Assembly: GCA_037043015.1 (NCBI GenBank)
Contig: CM073327.1
Coordinates: forward strand, 5,624,727 to 5,688,726
Source: Bryum argenteum
Taxonomy: Eukaryota; Streptophyta; Bryopsida; Bryales; Bryaceae
DNA length: 64,000 nucleotides
Reading direction: 5' to 3'
A program made the position numbers and the translations under genes. Below are positions 49,116 to 61,442 of the stretch, piece after piece. The notes under the pieces were generated by a model. It saw only the letters and a list, made by a program, of their open reading frames with translations. It was not told the origin of the DNA and made no database searches. The stretch's first letter is position 1, and each line of letters opens with the position of its first letter.

Positions 49116-49354
49116 GTGGCAGCCGACCATCGGGAATTCAGCCCTGGCCCATGTCATATGCAAAACCGACAGGGTCGAAGTTAGACAAGAGTTACATTTT
49201 GATTACGCATTGCTCATTGTGTGCAAACGAATTTCCTGATTTTGATGTTATTGTCGCTAGTTGTCAGCACTTATACCACCCATGGCAGGGTTGTCTTATT
49301 AGACACAATTTTGGGAATGTCTGTCTGATTTGTCGTATTGGACATGTCTGTTAG
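49116..49354 (+). pseudogene. Coiled-coil/RING gene, 3' part
   Basis: Continues in frame from 36285 once the LTR element and one GTGGC copy are removed. It encodes a short linker and then a RING-like finger: CSLC, SCQHLYH, GCL and CLIC, a C-x2-C ... C-x-H-x2-H-x4-C ... C-x2-C spacing of the RING-H2 kind. Stop at 49352-49354. Alone this fragment lacks the coiled coil and has no promoter apart from the LTR, which points away from it (the element reads leftwards). Confidence 0.7.
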
Positions 49355-50308
49355 ACGTCGAGTCGACGAAAATGTTGACCGTACCAAAAATTACATAGTA
49401 AAAAACTTGCTGAGATTTACCTTGAGGTAAAAAGCTATTTTCCTACGTGGCGTAGGGTTGATAATGACGTGGAAAATCAAAATACTCGTCACAGTGGGCG
49501 ACCGCGGGTGGGCGACCTCGCTAGGCGACTGACGGTCGCACCGGGGCGAACGTCGGTCGCCTACTGCGATCGCCGATCGCCCTGGCTGCCGCGAGAAGGC
49601 GACCGGCGGTCCAGTATGGAGACCGGCGGTCGCCCTGGCAACCGCTTTTAGGCGACCTTAGGGGCAAGGACAAAGTGTCCGCGAGCCAAGCTGGACCCCT
49701 CCTGTTGGGGCGACCGCCGATCCAGGTGATGGGCGAACGTGGCTCATAGGGCGACCGGCGGTCTACCCTCTAGAAGCGAAGCACATGAACTTTGAAGAGC
49801 CATAACTTTTTCATTCGGACTCTGTTTTTGACGAAATCACTTGGGTTGGGTCCCAAATTAAGTCTAGTTTATGTGGTAAAAATTGCACACTCATACAATT
49901 AAGTATGAAAAAATGGCATGCATTTTAGTGAAGGGAGTACTTGTTTCTTGGGTTTTTAAACATTTGGCATGTTTTACCATTGCAAGCCTATTATGTGACA
50001 TCAAAAAGGTTTTTGCATGATGTGTTTTAGACAAGTGTGATCTTTAGATGCATCCCACAATCTTTGTAGTTGGAAGTATTTTGATCGAGATAGTTTTAGT
50101 ATTGGCTTTGCAATGATATTTCTACGATGAAAAAAGTGAAAAAGTGGATGATTTTTGAAGAGATAGATCTCCTTCAACCATCGTTAGATTTTGAATTTTC
50201 ATTTTAGAATGGATTCCAATTAGAGTGTTGTATTGGTGATAGAAACCTCGATTCATTCGAAGATATATTGAAGATAACGTATAATTTGAGTGCTAGGGAT
50301 CTAGGTTT

Positions 50309-50430
50309 GGACTATATTAATTACTTTATAGAATATTTGGCAGTTCTTATCATTGCAAGGCTACTATTTGAGCCATAGGGAAGTCCAAGATGTATAGGGA
50401 AATAGAGAGGGAGAGTAGTATTTATACTTT
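50309..50430 (+). repeat. Inverted repeat, left arm
   Basis: 122 bases starting GGACTATATTAATT. The complement is at 53099-53221 with few mismatches. Confidence 0.85.
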
Positions 50431-51594
50431 GCCTGGACCGGCGGTCGCCTGAGCGACCGACGATCGCCCATGAGCGACCGACGTTCGCCCCTGGGCGACC
50501 GCCGATACAGCGGATGGGCGAACGTCGGTCGCTAGGGCGACCGCCGATTCAGGTGATGGGCGAACGTAGCTCATAGGGCGACCGGCGGTCTACCCTCTTC
50601 GAACGAAGCACATGAACTTTGAAGAGCCATAACTTTTTCATTCGGACTTTGTTTTTGACGAAATCACTTGGGTTGGGTCCCAAATTAAGTCTAGTTTAGG
50701 TGGTAAAAATTGCACACTCATACAATTAAGTATGAAAAAATGGCATGCATTTTAGTGAAGGGAGTACTTGTTTCTTGGGTTTTTAAACATTAGGCATGTT
50801 TTACCATTGCAAGCCTCTTATGTGACATCAAAAAGGTTTTTGCATGATGTGTTTTAGACAAGTGTGATCTTTAGATGCATCCCACAATCTTTGTAGTTGG
50901 AAGTATTTTGATCGAGATAGTTTTAGTATTGGCTTTGCAATGATATTTCTACGATAAAAAAAGTGAAAAAGTGGATGATTTTTGAAGAGATAGATCTCCT
51001 TCAACCATCGTTAGATTTTGAATTTTTATTTTAAAATGGATTCCAATTACAGAACGTTTATGGGCGATCGCGGGTTCCGCATGCGCAACCGCGGGTCCCG
51101 CATGGGCGACCGCCGGTCCCGCATGGCGATCGCCGGTCCGCTGCAACTGCAGTTTTGGGCGACCGGCAGTCTGGAGGGGCGAGTGCAAAAGAGCTCCCGC
51201 TCTTGCTCTTGGATCCTTTTTTACGCAATCCCTCAATCTCTCATATTCAAATTTCAAATTCACCGCTTCAAGCATCTTCTCCGTTCCCCCTCATTTCCCT
51301 TAAATCTCCCTTCATTTTTCATTCTCCATCTTCTTCAAATTTCATATTCTCCGCTTCTTCACATTTTCCATAATGAAATGAAAATGATTGTCATGGTCAT
51401 GGCTTTTGGCCAAGACTTGGGAGCATGATAAATGAAAAATGAATTTTTGAGTGCCTTGGACACTCTTCTGGTGCAAGATGGATTTAGACATGTACAAGTT
51501 TAATCTCAATTTTAAAATAAAATTCTCATCATTCTCTCTTTTACCCTCCCCTTTTTCTTCATTTTCTTTTTAAATAATTGTACTCTAGCCAATC

Positions 51595-51686
51595 AATGAT
51601 TTTTAAGCCTCATGGTCTCCTTGATAGTAGTTGAGTTGAGGCATTTACTTCCACTCAACTACAATCAAGGAGACCATAAAATCATT
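51595..51686. mobile_element. Small foldback (MITE-like) hairpin
   Basis: Arms ATGGTCTCCTTGATAGTAGT and its near-complement around a loop of about 20 bases, with outer AATGATTTT/AAAATCATT pairing. Target duplication not clear. Confidence 0.6.
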
Positions 51687-53098
51687 ATCCATTTTGGATA
51701 AATTAGCATACTTTGGGGGACTTTGAAGTTAGTGATCATTCTCCTTTCATCAAGGTATTGTAAAGCCAAATGGTCAATCTTGAGGGTCCACAATGTAAAG
51801 TGAGCCTAAGACAAGTAGAGTAAAGGTACGCTTATTTCAAGTTCCGATAATGTCTTAGTAGTAAATACAAGTGTTGAAAATATCTTGACTGTCATGATAT
51901 TTAAGTTTGATTTATTCATCATAATATGGGCAAGTGATATCAAATACTTGCACGTCATTCACAAATAATGGGTTAAATATTACTATGAGTAATTGGTTCA
52001 TTAGAATGTTTGTAAATGGTTATTGTTGTCGACTTATAATATTTACCTTCATATGGTGGTCACTCAATTTTTTGCCAAATCTATAATATGTTATATATCA
52101 CCCTTTAATTTGACAAGCAACTTTTTCCCTCACTTGTTACTAGGATATATGCACGAACCCCTTTCTCTTAATTATATTAGAAGGCGTTAATACTTAACCC
52201 GCCAAAATTTTCAAATGCCTCCCGCCAATGCCTCCCCCGAGATCGCCCATGAGCGACCGACGTTCGCCCCTAGGCGACCGCCAATACAGCGGATGGGCGA
52301 ACGTCGGTCGCTAGGGCGACCGCCGATCCAGGTGATGGGCGAACGTGGCTCATAGGGCGACCGGCGGTCTACCCTCTTCGAACGAAGCACATGAACTTTG
52401 AAGAGCCATAACTTTTTCATTCGGACTCTGTTTTTGACGAAATCACTTGGGTTGGGTCCCAAATTAAGTCTAGTTTAGGTGGTAAAAATTGCACACTCAT
52501 ACAATTAAGTATGAAAAAATGGCATGCATTTTAGTGAAGGGAGTACTTGTTTCTTGGGTTTTTAAACATTTGGCATGTTTTACCATTGCAAGCCTATTAT
52601 GTGACATCAAAAAGGTTTTTGCATGATGTGTTTTAGACAAGTGTGATCTTTAGATGCATCCCATAGTCTTTGTAGTTGGAAGTATTTTGATCCAAATAAT
52701 TTTAGTATTGGCTTTGCAATGATATTTCTACGATGAAAAAAGTGAAAAAGTGGATGATTTTTGAAGAGATAGATCTCCTTCAACCATCGTTAGATTTTGA
52801 ATTTTTATTTTAGAATGGATTCCAATTAGAGTGTTGTATTGGTGATAGAAACCTCGATTCATTCGAAGGTATATTGAAGATAACGTATGATTTGAGTGCT
52901 AGGGATCTAGGTTTGGACTATATTAATTACTTTGTAAAATATTTGGCGGTTTTTATCATTATTGAATCATCTCTTCCGTCCTTTTATACACACACCCCAT
53001 TTCAACAAATTTAATTAATCCTAGGTATTTAATAGAAAGTACTTACCTTCATCTTATAGGCCAAAACTTTTGATCATGTTTCATATAAAATACATAGG

Positions 53099-53221
53099 AA
53101 AAGTGTAAATACTACTCTCCCTCTCTATTTCCCTATACACCTTACACTTCCCTATGGCTCGAATAGTAGTCTTGCAATGATAAAAACTGCCAAATAGTTT
53201 ACAAAACAATTAATATAGTCC
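53099..53221 (-). repeat. Inverted repeat, right arm
   Basis: Reverse complement of 50309-50430. The arms enclose 2.67 kb that includes GC islands and two AT-rich modules, so they could be ends of a foldback element or the trace of an inversion. Confidence 0.85.
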
Positions 53222-53281
53222 AGTAATAGACCCCTTACACTCAACCCAACTAATTTGGTGGCTTAAACAGGTCATGTGCAG

Positions 53282-55618
53282 GGTTCGAAGCTTGTCACCG
53301 GCGAACCGTATAGACCAGCATCCAAAAAAGTGGGTACTTCATCGTTGACTCGACCACCTATCGAGGGTAAAGGCTCTTCTACAGTCAGCATAGCAGCCAT
53401 GAAGAAACCACTGGGTCCATCCGACACTAAGGCGAGTAAGGTGGGGATTCCATCACCTCTGAAGGATGTCATAGCTGGGAGGTCAAGGCCGGAACAAGCA
53501 CTTCCAGTGCATAAAGTGTCTGCTGTTGAAAGAGGAATGCGGCCAATCCAACAACCATCTCAGACTACAACGAATGAGATTCAATCAATCGACGAGGGCA
53601 ACAAAGAAGATGACATTGATGGACGCCAGGAGGAGTCGGATGTGATCAACCACAAACTCCCAGTGTTAGAAGTTGCAGAAGCCGAAGATGCACATGGGCG
53701 TACGTTGCCGGGGGCGAGTACAATGGATGACGAGACGTTGCCCGAGTTGAGTGAGGACAACCAAGCGCAAGAAGCATCACCGAAGATGCAATCAGCATGC
53801 CCAGTCGAGGCATTACAGCATGCCCAGTCTTCTCCCGTTGTCTCTGATTCTATGGAGGATGCTAACATGACTCCGGCAGGTGAAGCTCAAGAGTTTTCTG
53901 TTGTGGTGCGTGCTGGAGCTCGAGGTCGGCAAAGGGGACCAACGGAGGATGACGACGCTAAGGAGAATTCTCCACCAAAGTCAGTGGAGGGCCGAAAAAC
54001 GCGGAGCTCACTGCCTGATGTGAGTGAGCCGATGCAGGTGGATGCTGAGGGCAGTCAGGGCACGCGCCGACTGAGCGGAGCACGACGGGCGCATGTGCTG
54101 AGGGAGGACGCTGTACAGGCCATGGAGGTTGACAATGCAGGGTCTGAAGGTCCGAGGAAAAAGACGAAGAAGATGATGTCACTTGCTTCAGCAAACGAGA
54201 AGCAAGTGGAAACGAAGGCCGCAGCCAAAAAAAAAGGGGTAAAACGGTGACTTGGCCTTCTAGTATTTGAATGAGGATAGCAATTTGCTGCATAGGTAGC
54301 CCTGTCTTCAAGTTTTCCAATTTTGTAAGATAACTGCTGCTTATCTATTTATCTACTATGAATGTAACATCTTTTCTTCCACCGTAAGCAATTGTCTCAC
54401 CCTTTTTTCTATTTGGGTGCCCAGGTTTCATGGATAGAGAATAGCTTGGATTTATCTAAAGGCAAAGAACAACATCAAGTTCCAGTATTTGGACCTGTGG
54501 ACGGCCACTGCCCCATGATGCCATTTACATATATAACTCAAAATATTCTGTCTAATGAAGTGGTTATAAAGAAAGGTATGGAAGGCGGGTGCACTTGTTG
54601 TACAAGAAGTTGTATTCTCGATAGAAACAGTTGTGAATGTGCAGTTAAAAATGGTGGTCAATTGGCCTACTCACTATTCGGTCGGTTGGCTTCACACATG
54701 TTGCATGAGGTACGTTGAAGTACTTTCAAGTTTAGGTTTACAGGTAGTTCTTACGGTTTTCTAAGTGAATATAAAAGCTGATGTGGGTTTGTTGTGTCTT
54801 GCAGAACGAACCAGAATTGGTATTCTGTGAACGAGGGGACGGGTGTTACATAGGAGGTGGTGGGAAACCGGGGGGTAGAAGACAAGACGATGTGAGGGGC
54901 ATGTGCCTAGGAAATTTATTTGGGAGTGCAATTCAACTTGTGGTTGTCATTTGTCCTGCCCAAATAGGGTCGTCCAAATGAGGTATGAAGGTCAAGGTCG
55001 GAGTTTTTTGGACAGGGGTACGGGGCTGTGGGGTTAGGACCTTTGAGTCAATCCCGGTTGGGACATTTGTTTTTGAGTATGTAGGGGAGGTGGTCAACAA
55101 CGTAGAGCTTCTTAAGCGATATGACAAGTCACATGTCCATGGAGATTACACTTTAGACTTAAATGCGGATTGGAAGACAGAAGCGGGCGTGTCTGATGCA
55201 GATGCTTTATGTATTGACGGGTTAGCTTACGGAAATGTGGGGCGCTTTGTGAACCACCGATGCTCAGATGCTAATTTGATTGATTTTCCAGTGAAGATTG
55301 AGGAATCCGACCCCCATATTTACCATGTCGCCTTTTTTGCAAAAAGGAACATCTGTACTCTTGAAGAGCTAACTTGGGTAAGGATCGATGGCCTTCACAG
55401 CAAGTTTCTTATTTGTTTGCTAATTCTTATTTGTGGTTGCGTTTTTTTTCTCATTTGTTTGATGTTTGCTGATTGTTTGTGGTTGCGGTTTTATGTACCA
55501 GGATTACGTGACATCCTTCTGGGAGGAATCTGGAGGATTGTCTTGTGCGTGTGGGAGCCTGTTATGCAGAGGGAGATGGCTGGGCAGCAGCTCAAGAAAA
55601 GGAAATGTACGGAGCTAA
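53282..55618 (+). pseudogene. SUV39-class histone lysine methyltransferase (SUVH/SUVR-like), probably inactive
   Basis: Exons 53282-54247, 54425-54709, 54805-55377 and 55502-55618, all phase 0. Exon 1 encodes a long disordered region (PMQVDAEGSQ, AMEVDNAGSE, basic KKTKK end). Exon 2 opens the pre-SET zinc cluster (MPFTYI, GGCTCCTRSCILDRNSCECAVKNGG). Exon 3 should complete it, but the Cys block ECNSTCGCHLSCPNRVVQ is in another frame between about 54926 and 54979. A one-base loss and a one-base gain flank it. SET motifs follow: GCGVRTFESIPVGTFVFEYVGE (GWG expected), GRFVNHRCSDANL, and ELTW|DY across the last intron. Post-SET is CACGSLLCRG. The family methylates H3K9 and silences transposons. 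No SRA domain or 5' start is visible; upstream lies the repeat array. Confidence 0.75.
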
Positions 55619-56614
55619 TGGAGGTGTTGCGAGCAAATCCAAGTGTCCGAAGATGAGCAAGGGCGAATGCTAGAAAAGTATAAGGTTATGTACAGACTGT
55701 AGTTAGTTTGTAGTCCTCGAGTTAGTTAGTGTCAAAATATACATAGAACAGTTAGTGAAATAAGGTGAACTCGGTAGTTTTGCAGCTTTTGTGTTAATAG
55801 AGGGCCCGATATGTATAGTTTTGTATGTTATGTAGGGTAGTTTAGTATCTTATGCAGTTTTGTATGTTATGTAGGGTAGTTTAGTATCTTATGCAGTTTT
55901 GTATCTTATGTAGGGTAGTTTAGTATCTTATGCAGGGTAGTTTTGTATCTTAATATTTTATCAAAACCGAGTAGAAACTAGATTGTTTTGTAGTAGGGGA
56001 AATAAAAGCATATCATTGTACATTTAGTATAAGAAGCTTGTGGTTTTGATAATGCTCCTTAAACTGAGATCCTTGCACAGACTTTTACCTCTCCATGGTT
56101 AGGATTCGGCAGTTTGATATAACCCCTGAGTAAGGTTGGGCGAGTTATGGTCCAAAAATTTGCATTCAATTATACTACGAGAAGTATAAGTTCATTGATA
56201 GTCTATAAGTCTGAAGACTTTGTTTCAATGTACTGTACACAAGTTTAGTTTTCCTTCACACTTCGTGTATTGCAAATTACACTGCAGATGTGACAAGGCT
56301 GAATTTCATTCTCTACATTGAATGTAAGCATCAATGATAAGTGATGGGTGCGTAAAGGAACTGCAGATCACTTTAGACTCAAACAAAATGGGCACCCTCA
56401 CATTCAAATCAAATAGAGCCCTCTGAAATTCATATGAAAAGGGGCTCTCCGAAATTGAAAATAATATCAACATATATCAATTGGAGCAATGTAATCAGCA
56501 CTATATGTCATGCATTAGTGGACTTAGCTTCGAAAATGAATATTTACCACCGTAGCCAGACTCTGTCATTTCATACTAGAGAAGTACATGTAAATAGGTT
56601 GGCTCAAAGCGAGA
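55619..56614. other. Spacer between convergent genes
   Basis: Holds the 3' ends of the methyltransferase-like gene and the DDE-like gene. The 39-base tandem repeat at 55817-55950 is the only structure seen. Confidence 0.5.
55817..55950 (+). repeat. 39-base tandem repeat, ~3.4 copies
   Basis: AGTTTTGTATSTTATGTAGGGTAG units start at 55817, 55856 and 55895, followed by a partial unit. Confidence 0.9.
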
Positions 56615-59600
56615 TCACTCTTCTGCGTTTGAGTCCGATGCCCACCAATTTCTTAGCTGCTCTTTGATAACTGCCTCCACATCTACGCCAAGCCTGTAAA
56701 CAGCTTGATTTCCCCTAACCACGTGGGAAGCTAACACCATTGCAAATTTGCAATGCCTAACCAAGTGAGCATCTACGTGAGCCTTAACACCTCTATCAAA
56801 CAACACATACGTATCAGAGGCCCTCCCGTATTTCTGATAGTAAGTACCTTGAATAGCAAAGTCACCTTGGGTGAACTCACTACCCCAAGGACAATCAAAA
56901 TCCTCCTCCACCAGAAACTTGGGCTTTGTGCATTGTAGGATGTAGAATTCAACGCCTTCATCATTTCCCTCCTCTGCTGGTATAACGAAATTGTCTCCAA
57001 GCTTCACAATGTCACCAAGTCCTCCATGGCCTCCCTCGTGAGCTAGAATTTCTGGCTCTTCCTCTACGGCAGCAATCTGTACTTGTACAGGTCCTGCCTT
57101 TGGCCTCAATCGGACTATACGCCACATTGGAGCATACGCTTGCTGCTCACAATGGACCCAGTCCTGATTTATACAAGGAGCACAAAAACATGTCAGATCA
57201 CGAACCATGAGTAAGGTAGGGTCAATTTCAGATGACCCTAAAATGGAATGGAACCCTCTGGACCCCGGAATGCCTTTACAATCCCAGCCGTTAGATCTAT
57301 CCACATCGTCTACTCCAATGAGCCAGAACTCGCGGTTTACTGGGACCTCCTTAGACTGCTCGTATGAACTCATAGGGCGTTGTGAGAATCTAGACTTCAG
57401 AAAATCAACACAATGCTGAGCGTTTGTCATCTCATCCTCTGGATGCTGGAGTTGATGCGTTCGAAGAGCCCTCTTAACCACAGCTCCGGCCCCGTCCCAT
57501 TCACCTGGTGAATTTGTCATCAACAGACCAATTTGAATGACTTCAGTACACTGAATATAAAAAAAGTACATAAATTACTACTACTTACTACTCTCATAGA
57601 AGCAGACCGCACAATTGAGGTAGATTTTTAAGCAAGAGTACCTAATGTACCAAAATATAATGTAGAAAACAAATCAATGATACAAGACTTACAGTATTAA
57701 TTGTATAAAAATTGCGCAAGGAGTACATTATATGTACTCACCATACTTGGTTATTACCACATTCTACCAATTACTAGACGAGTAGTTACATTACAAGTAG
57801 AAGTAATCTACCGCAGCAGTACACTTTACCATCTGCCCTACAATTCCATATTCCCATAATGTACACGTCTCTGAACATTCATTATGTTAGTACTCCAAAT
57901 TTACTAAATTTCTACTTACTAAGTTATACAAATGGAAAAAACACAATGCCAACCTCAATACTGATTCAAGATGGTAGAGATAAGAATACCTTTGCCATGC
58001 CCACTTCCAAAAAAGTTCCACATCATCTTACAGCCTGTCAAACCAGGGTAGTGTGCTACGAAGTACATAGCGCGAGCTCCCTTGAACTGGGCAGCGCACC
58101 CGTCTGAGTACACCCAATGTTCTGATGGCCGAATCCCTTCTGCTAACATCCAATTCCAGTGGAGAAGCAGGCAATGTTGCACAAACAAGCTATCGTGTTT
58201 CTTATCATCAGAAATATAGTAATGCGTATGTTTATACAACCCCCCATCCTCACCATTTTCTGTAGGGGGTAACTTGTAAAGGGTTATGTGTACCAGAATT
58301 GAGATACCAGTTGAATACCAATGCATGGATTGTATTTCATTCTGGATTGCAAAGGTGTAATTCTCAGCAAAGTCAATATGAGATATCAATACACCTGGTG
58401 GTACATTCTCTACCATCTTTCGACATGCGCCATCTTGCCAATTTGCTACGAAGTTGTGTCTTATGAATGTTCCAACTTTAGACTTCAGATAAGCAACAAA
58501 CTCACCCGGCGAAGTCTCCCGGTGAACCTCCTCTATCCTTCTTTTGTCCCGGTCCGTAGCTTCATCCACCCCGTAAGTTACATGATCGAAGCACCTCCAC
58601 TTAAATTTTTCATCACTGCTGGTATCCAATTCTTGTGGACAGAACTCAAGTTTTTTCACCCCACAGTCAGCACAACGGCCCATTAAACAGTCTAACCTAT
58701 GGAATTTATCCAAATCGCCTTTAGGACACAGACATGCCGTCCACAACATGGTTAATCGATCATAAGAATGAGAATGGGCCTTGCAATCCCCCAAACCGTC
58801 CCCACAAACAACACATCTGCAATTACAAGATTGAGATGAATGCAAACCTTTCGTAGCAGACCTAAGAGAATTTAGCCCGGTTTTCAACAAGTCCATCTCT
58901 ACGTGATAGACACAACAACATGTATTCTGATCTTTGAGGGTCTTAATATACCACGGTTTTAAGTATTCAAACGCTCTTTGCCTGATGCGACACTCCGGAT
59001 GGGCTTCCTTAAAACTCAGAAATAGTTGGGTCTGTCCAATCCAAAACACATCCAACCATTAGTAAGTGAAGCACATCCTTTCCCGAACTAAAAATTTTCA
59101 CTTTGCCAAGAAAGAAGTACAAATAATACTATATAATCTTGTACCTATACCACATCTAGATCACATTCAGTACATTCATATGGATTAGCAATATTCAACT
59201 ATGTACTTCACACCAAAAGTACTTATTCTAGCTAGATATTTCAACACTTTAAGTAGAATGAGTAATGACTTGTACTAGTACCAAGAACACCCAATGCGCA
59301 CGATGCAGTCTATGTACTAAGAAGCCACTGTCACCGAAAGGTGTAGAGGCCTTACTACAAAAGAGATGCAGTCTAAGTACTTAGAAGCCACTGTCACCGA
59401 AAGGTGTAGAGGCCTTACTACAAAAGAGATGCAGTCTAAGTACTTAGAAGCCACTGTCACCAAAAGTTGTTCAGGCCTTACCACTGATGATACTCATGAG
59501 AAGTTTCCTTACCCAGATTGTACCACTAAGCAGGTGGTATTTACTTAACCACAACAAGTGAATACTAATAGGTAGTGTAAGTTACGGGCAACGAACATAA

Positions 59601-61330
59601 AAGTACTACATTGTCAACACTTTTGTATCCCTATCACCCAGTATGAAAACATTAAGTAAAGTACATGTATCGTACTAAATCAATCATCTCACATAATCAA
59701 TTTCTTGCACAGATTGTACGACAACAAGTAAATTGACCACCTTTTTCCCACTCACGTTTCACATTTCATTTAATCACATGTACTTCAAACCCTGAACAAC
59801 ACTTCGAAAGACTACTGTGATCACAACATTTGCAAACAGTCAACATTTCACACTCTAATACATGTATCAACCGTACATAAATGTCTCAATAATACGACGA
59901 CATGACCATGATTACTATGAAGATGAAAACAAATAAAACCATCAAAGTTTCAGTTGTCAATCATCACCCTAAATTTTAAGACTCAAATTTAGAGGACATG
60001 CACTGCAAGTGATGTGTGAGTTTCACCATGAATCCCTACCGAGCAAAGCACGGCAGAAACGGTGCTGAAGGGTGAATTTGTACATCGAATCCAGATAGCT
60101 TATTATTAACGTGACCTCGCTGCCGACTTATTTACCTAATACGCAGCATGTCTACTTACAACACTTGAAATTCTTTTACGTCAATTTGAAGCTACAAAGA
60201 ATCACAGCAAAACCCTAGTGACTCGATATGGAGACTCCAATTGATATCTAACACATTTCACAGCTCAAAAGTAGCGCCAAACATGCACTAATTACACACA
60301 AACCCCATGTTTTTCATTTCGTTCTGAAAGCTGAGACTCTAAACAGCTACTTCTAAACTAACGAGAAACACAATTTTAAGCATGATTGTGAAAGTGGCTG
60401 CAAGCAACACACCACACAGTCATCTGGTTGTAAACACTATCTCAACAACCAGACAAAGACCAACAACAATAAGTCCACAGGAACTAATAGAATGCACACC
60501 TGAGTGTCGACAAGGTACTGCGTAGCATGCTCCGCGTATTCCTTTGGCCCGATCCGCTTTAGAGTGACATCTTTTTTGTTAGGGCTCACTCGAGTATTCT
60601 GATTCCACCACAAGCGAACTTGTTCTTTCACATATTCGCTCAATCCAACGCGCTTACTCCTCTCCAGAAGAGCAAACTGGTTCACAGGATCAACGCCGAC
60701 CCTCCTTCCCATGGCAGTCCGAATGTTCCGTGGATGTACCTGTAACACACGAGAGAGAGCCCTTGCACCATCGCAACCTTCGCTAACAGCAGCGTCAAGA
60801 AGAGCTCCTTTCCTAGCTAAAAACACTTTCGAATGGGCAGTTTTCACAGACTGCAGCTCAGTTCTAAAACTTTCGAGAAACACAAACTGCGATTTTGCCT
60901 CAGGCGGCCTAGGATAATATTCAGGCAGTTGTGGCCAAATGGTGATGTGATTCATAAGTTTTTCTAAAACAACACGCCTACAATCTAGGGTTGGACACAA
61001 ATTCAGCTCTCTGTTAATGGCGTCGGCAAGTTTGTTAGAAACCCTCGACAATGAACGCTCCGTCATTCGATTGGACCCATCACCTTCAGGTATGCTACGC
61101 AAAGTTTCAGCCGTAGCCGCAAGTTTGGCCCGCCTCCTTGCGTGACGGATTCGATCCCCTTCAAGGCGCACCAATCTTTGTGCTTCCGCTGCAGCAGCCA
61201 CTGCTGCTCGGACTTGGGGTCCTGGACGAGAAATCCCTAGACGGCGCTGTGCCATTCGCTCGTTCCCCATCTCTTCAGCGTCAACTTTGCACACACACAT
61301 TCTTTTGCACAATTTCGCCGAACACTCCAT
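56615..61330 (-). CDS. DDE-like transposase or domesticated derivative, ~920 residues, intact
   Basis: Three exons on minus: 61330-60500, 59031-57990 and 57504-56615, GT-AG, 2763 bases in all. An in-frame stop precedes the ATG at 61330. N-terminal third: basic, with a possible helix-turn-helix (GARALSRVLQVHPRNIRTAMGRR). Middle: a Cys/His cluster (CNCRCVVCGDGLGDC, ACLCPKG, CLMGRCADCGVKKLEFC). Core: SHIDFAENYT, then WVYSDGCAAQFKG ~90 residues later, then FFGSGHGK|GEWDGAGAVVKRAL, with E 39 residues after the second D and the last motif spliced across intron 2. This D-D-E spacing with RNase H-like context suggests a transposase fold. A second Cys group (CFCAPC...C) lies near the C-terminus. I cannot name the superfamily. 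Whether it is a live transposon gene or host gene is open; no terminal repeats were found. Confidence 0.7.
59302..59490. repeat. 63-base tandem repeat x 3 in intron 1 of the DDE-like gene
   Basis: Units start at 59302, 59365 and 59428 (GATGCAGTCTAWGTACT...CACTGTCACCGAAAGGTG). The third is more diverged. Confidence 0.9.
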
Positions 61331-61442
61331 CGTTTGTTACTCCACGCAGTCTTGTAGCAAGCTTCGATCAACCGCAACGGATCTCGCACCATCTCAACGG
61401 CAGGAATTGCATGCACACACTCGGATTGCTTTCGATTGTTCC

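Larger units (their letters stand above)
49480..52965. repeat. Composite array: GC-rich word islands alternating with AT-rich modules
   Basis: AT-rich module copies at about 49785-50430, 50605-51053 and 52385-52965 are nearly identical and match copy 0 at 10795-11590. In front of or between them lie GC-rich islands (about 49495-49765, 50443-50602, 51062-51185 and 52239-52385). These consist of repeats such as GGCGACCGCCGAT, GGGCGAACGTCGGTCGC and GGCGACCGGCGGTC. No protein-coding frame is convincing. Probably rearranged pieces of one transposon family. Confidence 0.8.

Noticed and set aside
49116-49354. RING fragment as an independent small gene
   Set aside because: It joins in frame to the coiled coil across the LTR insertion and target duplication, so it is better read as the gene's 3' part.
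50949-51428. Open frames over the GC islands with repeated GDRRSR-like peptides
   Set aside because: Both strands are open because the DNA itself is repetitive; no start, splice or domain evidence.
54781-54981. TGA at 54979 as a simple nonsense mutation in the methyltransferase gene
   Set aside because: The codon lies in a segment read out of frame; the conserved Cys motif runs through it in another frame, so the lesion is a pair of shifts, not a stop mutation.
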